DNA from: Burkholderia sp. FERM BP-3421
Lineage (GTDB): Bacteria; Pseudomonadota; Gammaproteobacteria; Burkholderiales; Burkholderiaceae
Length of the DNA stretch: 64,000 nt
Direction: 5' to 3'
Assembly (NCBI RefSeq): GCF_028657905.1
Contig: NZ_CP117782.1
Coordinates: 992,001-1,056,000 of the forward strand
The notes under the pieces are model-generated. The model was given only the letters and a program-made list of their open reading frames with translations, was not told the origin of the DNA and searched no databases. Below are positions 26,751 through 35,411 of the stretch, in pieces. Numbering within the stretch: the stretch's first letter is position 1; each line of letters starts with the position of its first letter. The position numbers and the translations under genes are program-made.

Positions 26751-27968
26751 ATGACCCGTTCAAGTTCATTGCATGCCCGGCCGGGCATGGCAAATAGCGA
26801 CGATTATAGCCCAAGCGCCTCGTCGTCCAACGCTCCTTCCAGTGATTCGCTCGACGATGATCTGACGAGCGAAGCGCTGGAGGTGCGTCCCGCGCCGTCG
26901 TCCGACGGTGCGGCCGATACCGCGCCGCGCGTCGTCGAGGTTCCGCCGGCGTTGGCCGGCGAACGCCTCGACAAGGCGCTCGCCCAGCTTTTTCCTGAAT
27001 TTTCGCGCAACCGGCTGCAAAGCTGGATCGATGCGCAGCGCGTGCGCGTCGACGGCGAACCCGCGCGGGTCCGCCAGCCGGTCCCGCTCGGCGCGACCAT
27101 CGAGCTCGTGCCCGATCTGCTGCCCGAACAGCTCGCGTTCGCGCCGGAGCCGGTGCCGCTCACGATTGTCTACGAAGACGAGGCGCTGGTCGTCATCAAC
27201 AAGCCGGCCGGCATGGTCGTGCACCCGGCGGCGGGCAACTGGAGCGGCACGCTGCTCAACGGGCTGCTGCATCGCTACGGCGACGCGGCGGCCGGGCTGC
27301 CGCGCGCGGGCATCGTGCACCGTCTCGACAAGGAGACCTCGGGGCTGATGGTGGTCGCGCGCACGCTGGCCGCGCAGACCGATCTCGTCCGCCAGTTGCA
27401 GGCCCGCACCGTGAAGCGCCGCTATTTCGCGCTCGTGTGGGGGCAGATGCCGGAGGACGGCACGATCGACGCGCCGATCGGCCGCGATCCGCGCGAGCGC
27501 ACCCGCATGGCGGTGGTGACCGGTGCGTCGGGCAAACCGGCCCGCACGCATTTCCGCACCGTCGACCGGACGCTGTGGTCGCGCCAGCCGGTCTCGGCGA
27601 TCCAGTGCGACCTGGAGACCGGGCGGACGCACCAGATCCGCGTGCATTGCGCGCATGTCGGTCATCCGCTGCTCGGCGATCCGGTCTACGGCCGCGCGCG
27701 CGGCAAGCGTTCGGTGACGCCGCTGCCGGACGGATTCGCGCGGCAGGCGCTGCATGCGTGGCGGCTCGGGCTCGTACATCCGGTGAGCGGCCGCACGATG
27801 CAGTGGCGCTGTCCGCTGCCGGACGACATCGCCGCGCTGGTCGAGGCGCTCGGCTTCGGTCACGACGAAGCGGAATTCGGCGACGACGACGCGGTCTATG
27901 AGGATGATTTCGACGCGGCGCGCCTGGACGGCGAGCCGTATCCCGACGACGAGGATGGCCGACCATGA
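26751..27968 (+). CDS. rluD: 23S rRNA pseudouridine synthase RluD
   Basis: RluD makes pseudouridines 1911, 1915 and 1917 in helix 69 of 23S rRNA. The 405-residue protein has an acidic/Ser-rich N-terminal extension of about 60 residues, an S4 domain (ERLDKALAQLFPEFSRNRLQ), and the RluA-type catalytic motif HRLDKETSGLMV with the nucleophilic Asp near 193. An alternative start is ATG 26787 (MANSDD). The C terminus is very acidic. The stop overlaps the pgeF start by 4 bp (ATGA), so the two genes are translationally coupled. Confidence 0.94.
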   Translation: MTRSSSLHARPGMANSDDYSPSASSSNAPSSDSLDDDLTSEALEVRPAPSSDGAADTAPRVVEVPPALAGERLDKALAQLFPEFSRNRLQSWIDAQRVRVDGEPARVRQPVPLGATIELVPDLLPEQLAFAPEPVPLTIVYEDEALVVINKPAGMVVHPAAGNWSGTLLNGLLHRYGDAAAGLPRAGIVHRLDKETSGLMVVARTLAAQTDLVRQLQARTVKRRYFALVWGQMPEDGTIDAPIGRDPRERTRMAVVTGASGKPARTHFRTVDRTLWSRQPVSAIQCDLETGRTHQIRVHCAHVGHPLLGDPVYGRARGKRSVTPLPDGFARQALHAWRLGLVHPVSGRTMQWRCPLPDDIAALVEALGFGHDEAEFGDDDAVYEDDFDAARLDGEPYPDDEDGRP

Positions 27969-28801
27969 CGATGTTGCCCGCGCTGACGCCCGCCGATTGC
28001 CTGCAGCCCGACTGGCAGGCGCCGCCGCGCGTGCGCGCGCTGGTGTCGACCCGCGCGGGCGGCGTGAGCCTGCCGCCGTACGGCCGCTGGCAGGAGGGCA
28101 TCGCGCTGCCGGGCGGCCTGAACCTGGGCCTGCACACCGGCGACGATCCCGCGCACGTCGAGGCGAACCGCGCGCGGCTTCTCGCGCTGACCGGCCAGCC
28201 GCGCGCCGCGTGGCTCGAGCAGGTGCACGGCGTCGAGATCGTGCGGGCCGATGCGGCGCTGGCCGCCGCGCCCGATGCGCCGCCGCCGCACGCCGATGCG
28301 AGCGTGACCGACACGCCGGGCGTCGTGTGCGTCGTGATGGTGGCCGATTGCATGCCGGTGCTGCTGTGCGACGACGCGGGGCGGGCGGTGGGCGCCGCGC
28401 ACGCGGGCTGGCGCGGGCTCGTGTCGGGCGTCATCGAGCGCACCGCGCAGCGCGTCGCCGCGCTCGCGGGCGTGCCGCCCGAGCGCCTGCATGCCTACCT
28501 CGGCCCGGCGATCGGGCCGACGGCATTCGAGGTCGGGCAGGAGGTGCGCGCGGCATTTCTCGAGGCCGCGCCGCTCGCCGAGCACACGGCCACCGCGCGC
28601 GCGTTCGTCGCGCATGACGCGGCGCACGACAAATATTTCGCGCATCTCGCGGCGCTCGCGCGCCTGCGCCTCGCCCGCCTCGGCGTGACGCAGGTGAGCG
28701 GCGGCGATCTCTGCACGGTGACGGCGCGCGAGCGCTTCTACTCGTACCGTCGCGACCGCGTGACGGGCCGCATGGCGGCGCTGATCTGGCTCGCGGATTG
28801 A
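27965..28801 (+). CDS. pgeF: Multicopper-oxidase-fold purine nucleoside phosphorylase PgeF (YfiH/LACC1 family)
   Basis: Members of this family were long annotated as polyphenol oxidase. They are zinc enzymes with purine phosphorylase/adenosine deaminase activity, and E. coli PgeF edits muropeptides carrying L-Ser. The 278-residue protein shows the His-Cys-His metal site as QVHGVE (near 87), ADCMPVLL (near 129) and AHAGWRGL (near 146), plus AYLGPAIGP and the late RFYSYRRDRVTGR. It overlaps rluD by 4 bp, the conserved rluD-pgeF pairing. Confidence 0.92.
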   Translation: MTMLPALTPADCLQPDWQAPPRVRALVSTRAGGVSLPPYGRWQEGIALPGGLNLGLHTGDDPAHVEANRARLLALTGQPRAAWLEQVHGVEIVRADAALAAAPDAPPPHADASVTDTPGVVCVVMVADCMPVLLCDDAGRAVGAAHAGWRGLVSGVIERTAQRVAALAGVPPERLHAYLGPAIGPTAFEVGQEVRAAFLEAAPLAEHTATARAFVAHDAAHDKYFAHLAALARLRLARLGVTQVSGGDLCTVTARERFYSYRRDRVTGRMAALIWLAD

Positions 28802-28865
28802 GTGCGTTCGCGAACGGGGCCAATCGGGCTGGTTTGTTGCAATTCCCAACGGTATGCGAACGATA

Positions 28866-28884
28866 TTTTTGCTGCACTGCGCAG
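28866..28884 (+). promoter_or_regulatory. Candidate PhaR/PHB-regulon operator upstream of phaC
   Basis: The 384-bp gap 28802-29185 between pgeF and phaC holds TTTTTGCTGCACTGCGCAG here. TGC-repeat motifs of this kind are bound by the repressor PhaR upstream of PHB genes in related bacteria. A second TTTGTTGCA lies at 28833-28841. The assignment is by motif resemblance and context only. Confidence 0.4.
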
Positions 28885-29064
28885 TTCGATTTTCGCGCGC
28901 GCTTCGCTTACACTGCCCGCTTCGATGACGTGCCGCGAAGCCTCGTGTGGCCTTGCGTTCGCCATTTTCCGCGGGTTTTCCGAACCGGCGGGCCGATCGT
29001 TGATTGACGTCACAGGTCACATGGGGAAAACGATAATGATAAAACTACCGCACTGCGTCAGAAT

Positions 29065-29084
29065 CTGGAGGAAATACTCCAGAG
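29065..29084. repeat. Inverted repeat in the phaC leader
   Basis: TCTGGAG (29065-29071) and CTCCAGA (29078-29084) form a 7-bp hairpin about 100 bp before phaC. There is no T run, so it is a leader structure or operator rather than a terminator. I see nothing else certain in 28885-29185. Confidence 0.4.
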
Positions 29085-29185
29085 CATGACGGCCCGCCCG
29101 GCGCAACCGTCTGCGGGATGAGGGCGGTACGCGGCTCGAGCAGGATTTCCAGGAAACCCGCGCAGGTATCACCGGTAATGCAGGT

Positions 29186-31051
29186 ATGACAGCACCGAAA
29201 AAATCGTCGACATCCCCCGAGGCCGATCGCACCCACGGTAAGCAGTCCGCCGATCCGGCGGCGCAGCAGATGCAGCAGATCTTCGAGACGTGGCTGGGCG
29301 CTTGGGCGCGCGCCGCCGAGAGCGGGCGCGCCGCATCCGGCGCCGCTGCCGGGCCGTCGCCGTTCGGCGCCGCCGCGTTTCCGTTCGCGCCGCCGGCCCC
29401 CGCCGACTGGGCGGGCGCGACCGGGCCGCTCGCGGCGTTCAAGCTGCCGGTCGCCACGATTCCGCCCGCGCGCCTGCAGCAGCTGCAGACCGATTACTCA
29501 CAGGAATGCGCGGCGCTGATCCGCCAGTCCACGGCGACGACGCTCGAAGCGCCCGAGCTGAAGGACCGCCGGTTCAGCGCGGATGCCTGGAAGGCGTCGC
29601 CCGCGCACGCGTTCGCGGCGGCCTGGTATCTGCTGAACGCGCGCTACCTGCAGGCGCTGGCCGATGCGGTCGAGACCGATGCGAAGACGCGCGAGCGGAT
29701 CCGCTTCGCGGTGCAGCAATGGACGGCCGCGACCTCGCCGAGCAATTTCCTCGCGCTCAATCCCGACGTGCAGAAGAACCTGCTCGACACGCAGGGGGAG
29801 AGCCTGCGCCTCGGCATGATGAATCTGCTCGGCGATTTGCAGCGCGGCAAGATTTCGCAGACGGACGAGTCGCAATTCGTGGTCGGCCGCAATCTCGCCA
29901 CGACCGAGGGCGCGGTCGTGTTCGAGAACGACCTGATCCAGCTGATCCAGTACAAGCCGCAGACGCCGACCGTGTTCGAGCGGCCGCTCCTGATCGTGCC
30001 GCCTTGCATCAACAAGTACTACATCCTCGATCTGCAGCCCGAGAATTCGCTGGTTGCGCACGCGCTCTCCAGCGGCCATCCGGTCTACCTGGTGTCGTGG
30101 CGCAACGCGGACGCCTCGGTGGCGCACAAGACCTGGGACGACTACATCGACGAAGGGATGCTCACCGCGATCGACGTGGTCCGCGAGATCAGCGGCCGCG
30201 AGCAGATCAACGCGCTCGGCTTCTGCGTCGGCGGCACGATGCTGGCAACCGCGCTCGCGGTGTTCGCCGCGCGCGGCGAACACCCGGTCGCCTCGATGAC
30301 GCTCCTGACCGCGATGCTCGATTTCAGCGACACGGGCGTGCTCGACGTGTTCGTCGACGAGGCGCACGTGCAGATGCGCGAGCAGACCATCGGCGGCAAG
30401 CATGGCGGCAAGCCCGGGCTGATGCTCGGCGTCGAGTTCGCGAACACGTTCTCGTTCCTGCGCCCGAACGATCTCGTTTGGAACTACGTCGTCGACAACT
30501 ATCTGAAGGGGCGCACGCCGGCGCCGTTCGACCTGCTGTACTGGAACGGCGACTCGACGAGCCTGCCGGGGCCGATGTACGCGTGGTATCTGCGCCATAC
30601 CTATCTCGAGAACCAGCTGCGCGAGCCGGGCGCGCTGACGGTGTGCGGCGAGCCGGTGGACCTGTCGCGCATCGACGTGCCGACCTTCATCTACGGCTCG
30701 CGCGAGGATCACATCGTGCCGTGGCCGACCGCGTACGCGTCGACCTCGCTGCTGACGGGGCCGCTCAAGTTCGTGCTCGGCGCATCGGGCCACATCGCGG
30801 GCGTGATCAACCCGCCTGCGAAGAACAAGCGCAGCTATTGGACTCATGACGCGGAGGCGCGCGCCTTGCCGGCCACGGCCGACGAATGGTTCGACGGCGC
30901 GACCGAGCATCCGGGCAGCTGGTGGCCCACCTGGATCGACTGGCTCGATCCGTTCGGCGGCCGCAAGGTGAAGGCGCGCACCCAATTGGGCTCGGCGCGC
31001 CACCCGGTCGTCGAGCCGGCGCCGGGTCGGTACGTACTGCAGCGGAATTGA
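29186..31051 (+). CDS. phaC: Class I poly(3-hydroxybutyrate) synthase PhaC
   Basis: PhaC polymerises 3-hydroxybutyryl-CoA at the surface of PHB granules. The 621-residue length fits class I. The lipase-like box GFCVGG holds the catalytic Cys347, and the triad is completed by Asp508 (GSREDHIVPW) and His536 (GASGHIAG). The N-terminal 90 residues are Ala/Pro-rich and variable, as usual. It heads the gene order phaC-phaA-phaB-phaR; phaA starts 102 bp downstream. Confidence 0.97.
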   Translation: MTAPKKSSTSPEADRTHGKQSADPAAQQMQQIFETWLGAWARAAESGRAASGAAAGPSPFGAAAFPFAPPAPADWAGATGPLAAFKLPVATIPPARLQQLQTDYSQECAALIRQSTATTLEAPELKDRRFSADAWKASPAHAFAAAWYLLNARYLQALADAVETDAKTRERIRFAVQQWTAATSPSNFLALNPDVQKNLLDTQGESLRLGMMNLLGDLQRGKISQTDESQFVVGRNLATTEGAVVFENDLIQLIQYKPQTPTVFERPLLIVPPCINKYYILDLQPENSLVAHALSSGHPVYLVSWRNADASVAHKTWDDYIDEGMLTAIDVVREISGREQINALGFCVGGTMLATALAVFAARGEHPVASMTLLTAMLDFSDTGVLDVFVDEAHVQMREQTIGGKHGGKPGLMLGVEFANTFSFLRPNDLVWNYVVDNYLKGRTPAPFDLLYWNGDSTSLPGPMYAWYLRHTYLENQLREPGALTVCGEPVDLSRIDVPTFIYGSREDHIVPWPTAYASTSLLTGPLKFVLGASGHIAGVINPPAKNKRSYWTHDAEARALPATADEWFDGATEHPGSWWPTWIDWLDPFGGRKVKARTQLGSARHPVVEPAPGRYVLQRN

Positions 31052-31153
31052 CGAATCGCGGAACGGGGCGCACGCTCATGGCGTCCTTGCTTGGAATTTT
31101 TAACAGGGTGAATCGCGGCGCGCCGCGTCGCGCCGGGCCCGGAGGGTGGTGAA

Positions 31154-32335
31154 ATGACTGACGTAGTGATCGTATCGGCCGCGCGCACCGCGGTCGGCAA
31201 GTTCGGCGGTTCGCTCGCGAAGATCGCGGCGCCCGAGTTGGGCGCCGCGGTGATCAAGGCGGTCCTGGAACGCGGCGGCGTGAAGCCGGAGCAGGTCAGC
31301 GAAGTGATCCTCGGCCAGGTGCTGACCGCGGCGTCGGGCCAGAATCCGGCACGGCAGGCGGTGATCAAGGCCGGCCTGCCGACCGCGGTGCCCGCGATGA
31401 CGATCAACAAGGTCTGCGGCTCCGGCCTGAAGGCCGTGATGCTCGCGGCGAACGCGATCATCTCGGGGGATGCCGAGATCGTGATCGCCGGCGGCCAGGA
31501 AAACATGAGCGCGGCGCCGCACGTGCTGCCGGGTTCGCGCGACGGCTTCCGGATGGGCGACGCGAAGCTCGTCGACAGCATGATCGTCGACGGCCTGTGG
31601 GACGTCTACAACCAGTACCACATGGGCATCACCGCGGAAAACGTCGCGAAGGAGTACGGCATCAGCCGCGCGGAACAAGATGCGTTCGCCGCGCTGTCGC
31701 AGAACAAGGCGGAGGCCGCGCAGAAGGCGGGCCGCTTCGACGACGAGATCGTGCCGGTCGAGATTCCCCAGCGCAAGGGCGAGCCGGTGCGCTTCGCGAC
31801 CGACGAGTTCGTGCGCCACGGCGTGACGGCGGAATCGCTCGCGGGCCTCAAGCCGGCGTTCGCGAAGGACGGCACGGTGACGGCCGCGAATGCGTCCGGC
31901 CTCAACGACGGCGCGGCCGCCGTGCTCGTGATGTCGGCGAAGAAGGCCGAGGCGCTGGGCCTCAAGCCGCTCGCGCGGATCAAGGCGTTCGCGAACGCGG
32001 GCGTTGATCCGAGCGTGATGGGGATCGGCCCCGTGCCGGCGTCGCTGCGCTGCCTGGAGCGCGCGGGCTGGACGCCCGGCGATCTGGACCTGATGGAAAT
32101 CAACGAGGCGTTCGCCGCGCAGGCGCTGGCGGTGAACCAGCAGATGGGCTGGGATACCTCGAAGATCAATGTGAACGGCGGCGCGATCGCGATTGGCCAT
32201 CCGATCGGCGCATCCGGTTGCCGGATTCTCGTGACGCTGTTGTACGAAATGCAGAAGCGCGATGCGAAACGGGGTCTTGCATCGCTGTGCATCGGCGGCG
32301 GGATGGGTGTTGCGCTGGCCGTCGAGCGTCCGTGA
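31154..32335 (+). CDS. phaA: Acetyl-CoA acetyltransferase (beta-ketothiolase) PhaA
   Basis: PhaA condenses two acetyl-CoA into acetoacetyl-CoA, the first step of PHB synthesis. The 393-residue thiolase has the acylated Cys88 (INKVCGSGLKAV), the GGQENMS motif and the C-terminal GHPIGASG and CIGGGMG motifs with the active His and second Cys. A GGAGGGTGG site lies just before ATG 31154. It lies between phaC and phaB. Confidence 0.97.
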   Translation: MTDVVIVSAARTAVGKFGGSLAKIAAPELGAAVIKAVLERGGVKPEQVSEVILGQVLTAASGQNPARQAVIKAGLPTAVPAMTINKVCGSGLKAVMLAANAIISGDAEIVIAGGQENMSAAPHVLPGSRDGFRMGDAKLVDSMIVDGLWDVYNQYHMGITAENVAKEYGISRAEQDAFAALSQNKAEAAQKAGRFDDEIVPVEIPQRKGEPVRFATDEFVRHGVTAESLAGLKPAFAKDGTVTAANASGLNDGAAAVLVMSAKKAEALGLKPLARIKAFANAGVDPSVMGIGPVPASLRCLERAGWTPGDLDLMEINEAFAAQALAVNQQMGWDTSKINVNGGAIAIGHPIGASGCRILVTLLYEMQKRDAKRGLASLCIGGGMGVALAVERP

Positions 32336-32443
32336 CGAACGCCGGCCGCGCGGTTTCCTTGACGGAGGCGGCGCAGCCGGAACGCAGGCGAGGAAAGAGG
32401 GTTGCCGCTCGGCGCTTCTCAAAACGATAATGGAGTGATGTTT

Positions 32444-33184
32444 ATGTCTCAGCGAATTGCTTACGTAACGGGCGGGATGGGCGGCATCGGCACCAGCATC
32501 TGCCAGCGCCTCCACAAGGATGGCTTCAGGGTGGTCGCGGGCTGCGGCCCGAGTTCGCCGCGGCGTACGAAGTGGATCGAGGACCAGAAAGCGCTGGGCT
32601 TCGATTTCGTGGCATCCGAGGGCAACGTCGGCGACTGGGACTCCACCAAGCAGGCGTTCGACAAGGTCAAGGCCGAGGTCGGCGAGGTCGACGTGCTGGT
32701 CAACAACGCCGGCATCACGCGCGACGTCGTGTTCCGCAAGATGACGCACGAGGATTGGACGGCCGTGATCGACACGAACCTCACGAGCCTCTTCAACGTC
32801 ACGAAGCAGGTGATCGACGGCATGGTCGAGCGCGGCTGGGGGCGGATCATCAACATCTCGTCGGTGAACGGCCAGAAGGGTCAGTTCGGTCAGACCAACT
32901 ACTCGACCGCGAAGGCCGGCATCCACGGCTTCACGATGTCGCTCGCGCAGGAAGTGGCGACGAAGGGCGTGACCGTCAACACGGTGTCGCCGGGCTATAT
33001 CGGCACGGACATGGTGAAGGCGATCCGCCCGGACGTGCTCGAGAAGATCGTCGCGACGATTCCGGTGCGGCGGCTCGGTTCGCCCGACGAGATCGGCTCG
33101 ATCGTCGCGTGGCTGGCGTCCGAGGAGTCCGGGTTCTCGACCGGCGCCGATTTCTCGCTGAACGGCGGCTTGCATATGGGCTGA
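32444..33184 (+). CDS. phaB: Acetoacetyl-CoA reductase PhaB
   Basis: PhaB reduces acetoacetyl-CoA to (R)-3-hydroxybutyryl-CoA with NADPH. The 246-residue short-chain dehydrogenase has the dinucleotide motif TGGMGGIG, NNAGITRD and the active-site Tyr/Lys in YSTAKAG, and ends in the typical NGGLHMG. ATG 32444 is chosen over 32402 and 32438 because of the GGAG at 32432-32435. A GC hairpin separates it from phaR. Confidence 0.97.
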   Translation: MSQRIAYVTGGMGGIGTSICQRLHKDGFRVVAGCGPSSPRRTKWIEDQKALGFDFVASEGNVGDWDSTKQAFDKVKAEVGEVDVLVNNAGITRDVVFRKMTHEDWTAVIDTNLTSLFNVTKQVIDGMVERGWGRIINISSVNGQKGQFGQTNYSTAKAGIHGFTMSLAQEVATKGVTVNTVSPGYIGTDMVKAIRPDVLEKIVATIPVRRLGSPDEIGSIVAWLASEESGFSTGADFSLNGGLHMG

Positions 33185-33193
33185 GCCATGCGG

Positions 33194-33215
33194 CCGGCCG
33201 GCGCTCGCCGGCCGG
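33194..33215. repeat. GC-rich hairpin between phaB and phaR
   Basis: CCGGCCGGCG (33194-33203) and CGCCGGCCGG (33206-33215) form a near-continuous 10-bp palindrome. No T run follows, so it is more likely a processing or attenuation element than a full terminator. Confidence 0.5.
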
Positions 33216-33302
33216 TGCGTGGTTCGGGTGGTTCCGGGTACGCGTCGCCGAGCGGTTGGCGGCGCGTCGTCACTGCGCTGCGCTGGCGCTCAAAGGCGTT
33301 AC

Positions 33303-33869
33303 ATGACCAATACAAAGAAGACGGCCGAACGGCTCATCAAGAAATATCCGAATCGCCGGCTGTACGACACGGAGACAAGTACCTACATCACGCTGACCGA
33401 CGTCAAGCAGCTCGTGCTCGAGCAGGAAGACTTCAAGGTGATCGACGCGAAGAGCAACGAGGACCTGACGCGCAGCATCCTGTTGCAGATCATTCTCGAG
33501 GAAGAGAGCGGCGGCGTGCCGATGTTCTCGTCGTCGATGTTGTCGCAGATCATCCGTTTCTATGGCCATGCGATGCAGGGCATGATGGGCACCTACCTGG
33601 AGAAGAATATCCAGGCGTTCATCGATATCCAGAACAAGCTGGCCGACCAGTCGAAGAACCTCTACGACACCAACGCGATGAATCCGGAGGTCTGGTCGCA
33701 GTTCATGAACATGCAGGCGCCGATGATGCAAGGGATGATGACCAGCTACATCGAGCAATCGAAGAACATGTTCGTGCAGATGCAGGAGCAGATGCAGAGT
33801 CAGGCCAAGTCGATGTTCAACGCGTTCCCGTTCCAGCAGCCGGGGCCGGGCGAGCCGGAAAAGAAGTAA
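33303..33869 (+). CDS. phaR: Polyhydroxyalkanoate synthesis repressor PhaR
   Basis: PhaR represses phasin and PHB genes and is titrated away by binding nascent granules. The 188-residue protein has the N-terminal PHB_acc DNA-binding domain (RLIKKYPNRRLYDTETSTYI), then the helical PHB-binding part with FYGHAMQGMMGTYLEKN and a Met/Gln-rich tail. The frame is open upstream from 33219, but ATG 33303 (MTNTKKTAERL) matches the family. In other Burkholderiales I recall rimO as the next gene; here a 12.8-kb block intervenes. Confidence 0.96.
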   Translation: MTNTKKTAERLIKKYPNRRLYDTETSTYITLTDVKQLVLEQEDFKVIDAKSNEDLTRSILLQIILEEESGGVPMFSSSMLSQIIRFYGHAMQGMMGTYLEKNIQAFIDIQNKLADQSKNLYDTNAMNPEVWSQFMNMQAPMMQGMMTSYIEQSKNMFVQMQEQMQSQAKSMFNAFPFQQPGPGEPEKK

Positions 33870-34118
33870 AGAAGTAAATCCGCGAGTCGGCGGCGCGCGC
33901 GATATCGCCGCGCCGGCTGGCAGGCGTTCGCGTCTTCCGTTTATTCCCCGCTGTCGTTGCGAGCGACCGCCGCGCCGTCCGGCGCGGCTGCGTATGTCGC
34001 GCGACTGCGCGTCGCGGTGCCGTTCCAGGTGGTCCCCCACCGTCCCCCGAACCCGTTGTGCCGACCCGGCGCGCGACCCCGCGCTGCATCGGGATCACTC
34101 GCGCGCCGCCGTTCCCGC

Positions 34119-34547
34119 TCAAGCACGAGCGCTGTGGCGCGTCCGAACGCGCGCCGCGCGGCGGCTTTGTTCGCCGGGCGCCGTGGGAATCGCCGTGTAT
34201 TGCCAGGTCACGGTCGCGCCGGGATTCGGATAGGTGGTGTCCGCGCCGCTCGCGGATGAAACGCCGTTGACGAGCAGTTCCCAGTAGTACTGCGCACCGT
34301 TCGAGAGACCGGCGATGCTTTCGACCTCGTAGCCCAGGTAGCCGGGATACTGCGCCGATTCACTGTATCCGTAGTACTCGAGCGTGAAGAGGAACGGATC
34401 GGCCGTGCTGGCCGTTTGTCCCAGCACGAAGGCCTGTTCCAGCAATTGCCGGGCGCTGACCTCCAATGAAAACGGTACCGCGTACTCGAACAGCTGATGG
34501 TTCTGGTTGTCGATCGCGCGCACGGTGATCGGGCGGTATGCGGACAT
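34119..34547 (-). CDS. DUF4430-domain protein, function unknown
   Basis: The 142-residue protein carries one DUF4430 (transcobalamin-C-terminal-like) domain: PITVRAIDNQNHQLFEY at the start, LLEQAFV in the middle, and the signature YYWELLVNGVSSASGADTTY with TVTWQYTAIP. Unlike many DUF4430 proteins it has no signal peptide. The last 20 or so residues (GEQSRRAARVRTRHSA) are Arg-rich and look like run-through past the natural end of the domain. A GAGG lies before ATG 34547. It is alone between phaR and the carbonic anhydrase gene. Confidence 0.65.
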   Translation of the reverse strand: MSAYRPITVRAIDNQNHQLFEYAVPFSLEVSARQLLEQAFVLGQTASTADPFLFTLEYYGYSESAQYPGYLGYEVESIAGLSNGAQYYWELLVNGVSSASGADTTYPNPGATVTWQYTAIPTAPGEQSRRAARVRTRHSARA

Positions 34548-34655
34548 GGTCTGCCTCGTTATCGGATGAGCGATGCAATCAGCTTAGGAAACCGTGGCCG
34601 GAATCACAATGTGACGGTGGCGTAAGCCGGTGAACCGGTCGCAGGCCCGACGGCG

Positions 34656-35411
34656 TTACACCACGGATTCGACCTTGCCGCTCGCCAGGCGGTAAACCCC
34701 GCCGACGATCTTCAGCGTTCCCGCCTCGCTCGCGTTCCGGATGATGGACGAATGCGCACGCAGGCCGGCCATGCTGTCGCGGACGTTCTGCACGATGGCC
34801 GCATCGAGCAGATGCGGCGCGTCACGGTGCTTGACCTTGTCTACCGCCGGCACGAGCGACTCGGCAAGCGACTGGATCTTCCCAGGGTAGGTCGCGCCCT
34901 GCGTCACGACCTTGACCGCCGCCTCCACAGCGCCGCATTGGTCGTGGCCGAGCACCAGAATGGCCGGAATCGTCAGAACCGCAACGGCGTACTCGAGGCT
35001 GCCCAACACGTCGTCGTTGACGAAATTGCCGGCGACGCGCGTGACGAAGAGATCGCCTCGGGCGCTGTCGAATGCATATTCCGGCGCGATGCGCGAATCT
35101 GCGCAACCGAGCACGGCGGCGAACGGGTTTTGTCCGCCGCGCAGCGCTTCCCGCTCGTGCACGAAATCATGACGGCGCGTCACGCCCGCCACGTAGCGGG
35201 CGTTGCCCTCCATCAGGCGCTTGATCGCATCGTCGGGCGAGACGGCGTTCTGCGGCTTCGGCGCGGACGCCTTGTCGTCCGCGGCAACCGCGGCGCGGTT
35301 GGGAAGCACGCCGGCAAGCGCAGCCGCAATGGCTGTCCCGCCCGTCGTGCGCAGAAAGCGACGGCGCGTCGATATGATCGTCTTCGGTGTGCAGGATATC
35401 GAATCACACAT
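34656..35411 (-). CDS. Tat-exported beta-class carbonic anhydrase
   Basis: This zinc enzyme interconverts CO2 and bicarbonate. The 251-residue protein begins with a twin-arginine signal (STRRRFLRTTGGTAIAAALAG, around residues 14-34), so it should act in the periplasm. The beta-class metal residues are CADSR (Cys, with the Asp-Arg dyad) and LGHDQCGAV (His and Cys), with GNFVNDD between. The open frame runs on to 36101, but ATG 35411 has GGAG at the right distance and gives the signal. It is divergent from the DUF2760-Hsp70 operon across about 700 bp. Confidence 0.88.
   Translation of the reverse strand: MCDSISCTPKTIISTRRRFLRTTGGTAIAAALAGVLPNRAAVAADDKASAPKPQNAVSPDDAIKRLMEGNARYVAGVTRRHDFVHEREALRGGQNPFAAVLGCADSRIAPEYAFDSARGDLFVTRVAGNFVNDDVLGSLEYAVAVLTIPAILVLGHDQCGAVEAAVKVVTQGATYPGKIQSLAESLVPAVDKVKHRDAPHLLDAAIVQNVRDSMAGLRAHSSIIRNASEAGTLKIVGGVYRLASGKVESVV

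Noticed and set aside
33858..33890. Direct repeat AAGAAGTAA at the phaR stop as an insertion target duplication
   Set aside because: The two copies overlap in a simple A-rich run, and no matching copy was found on the rimO side of the block.
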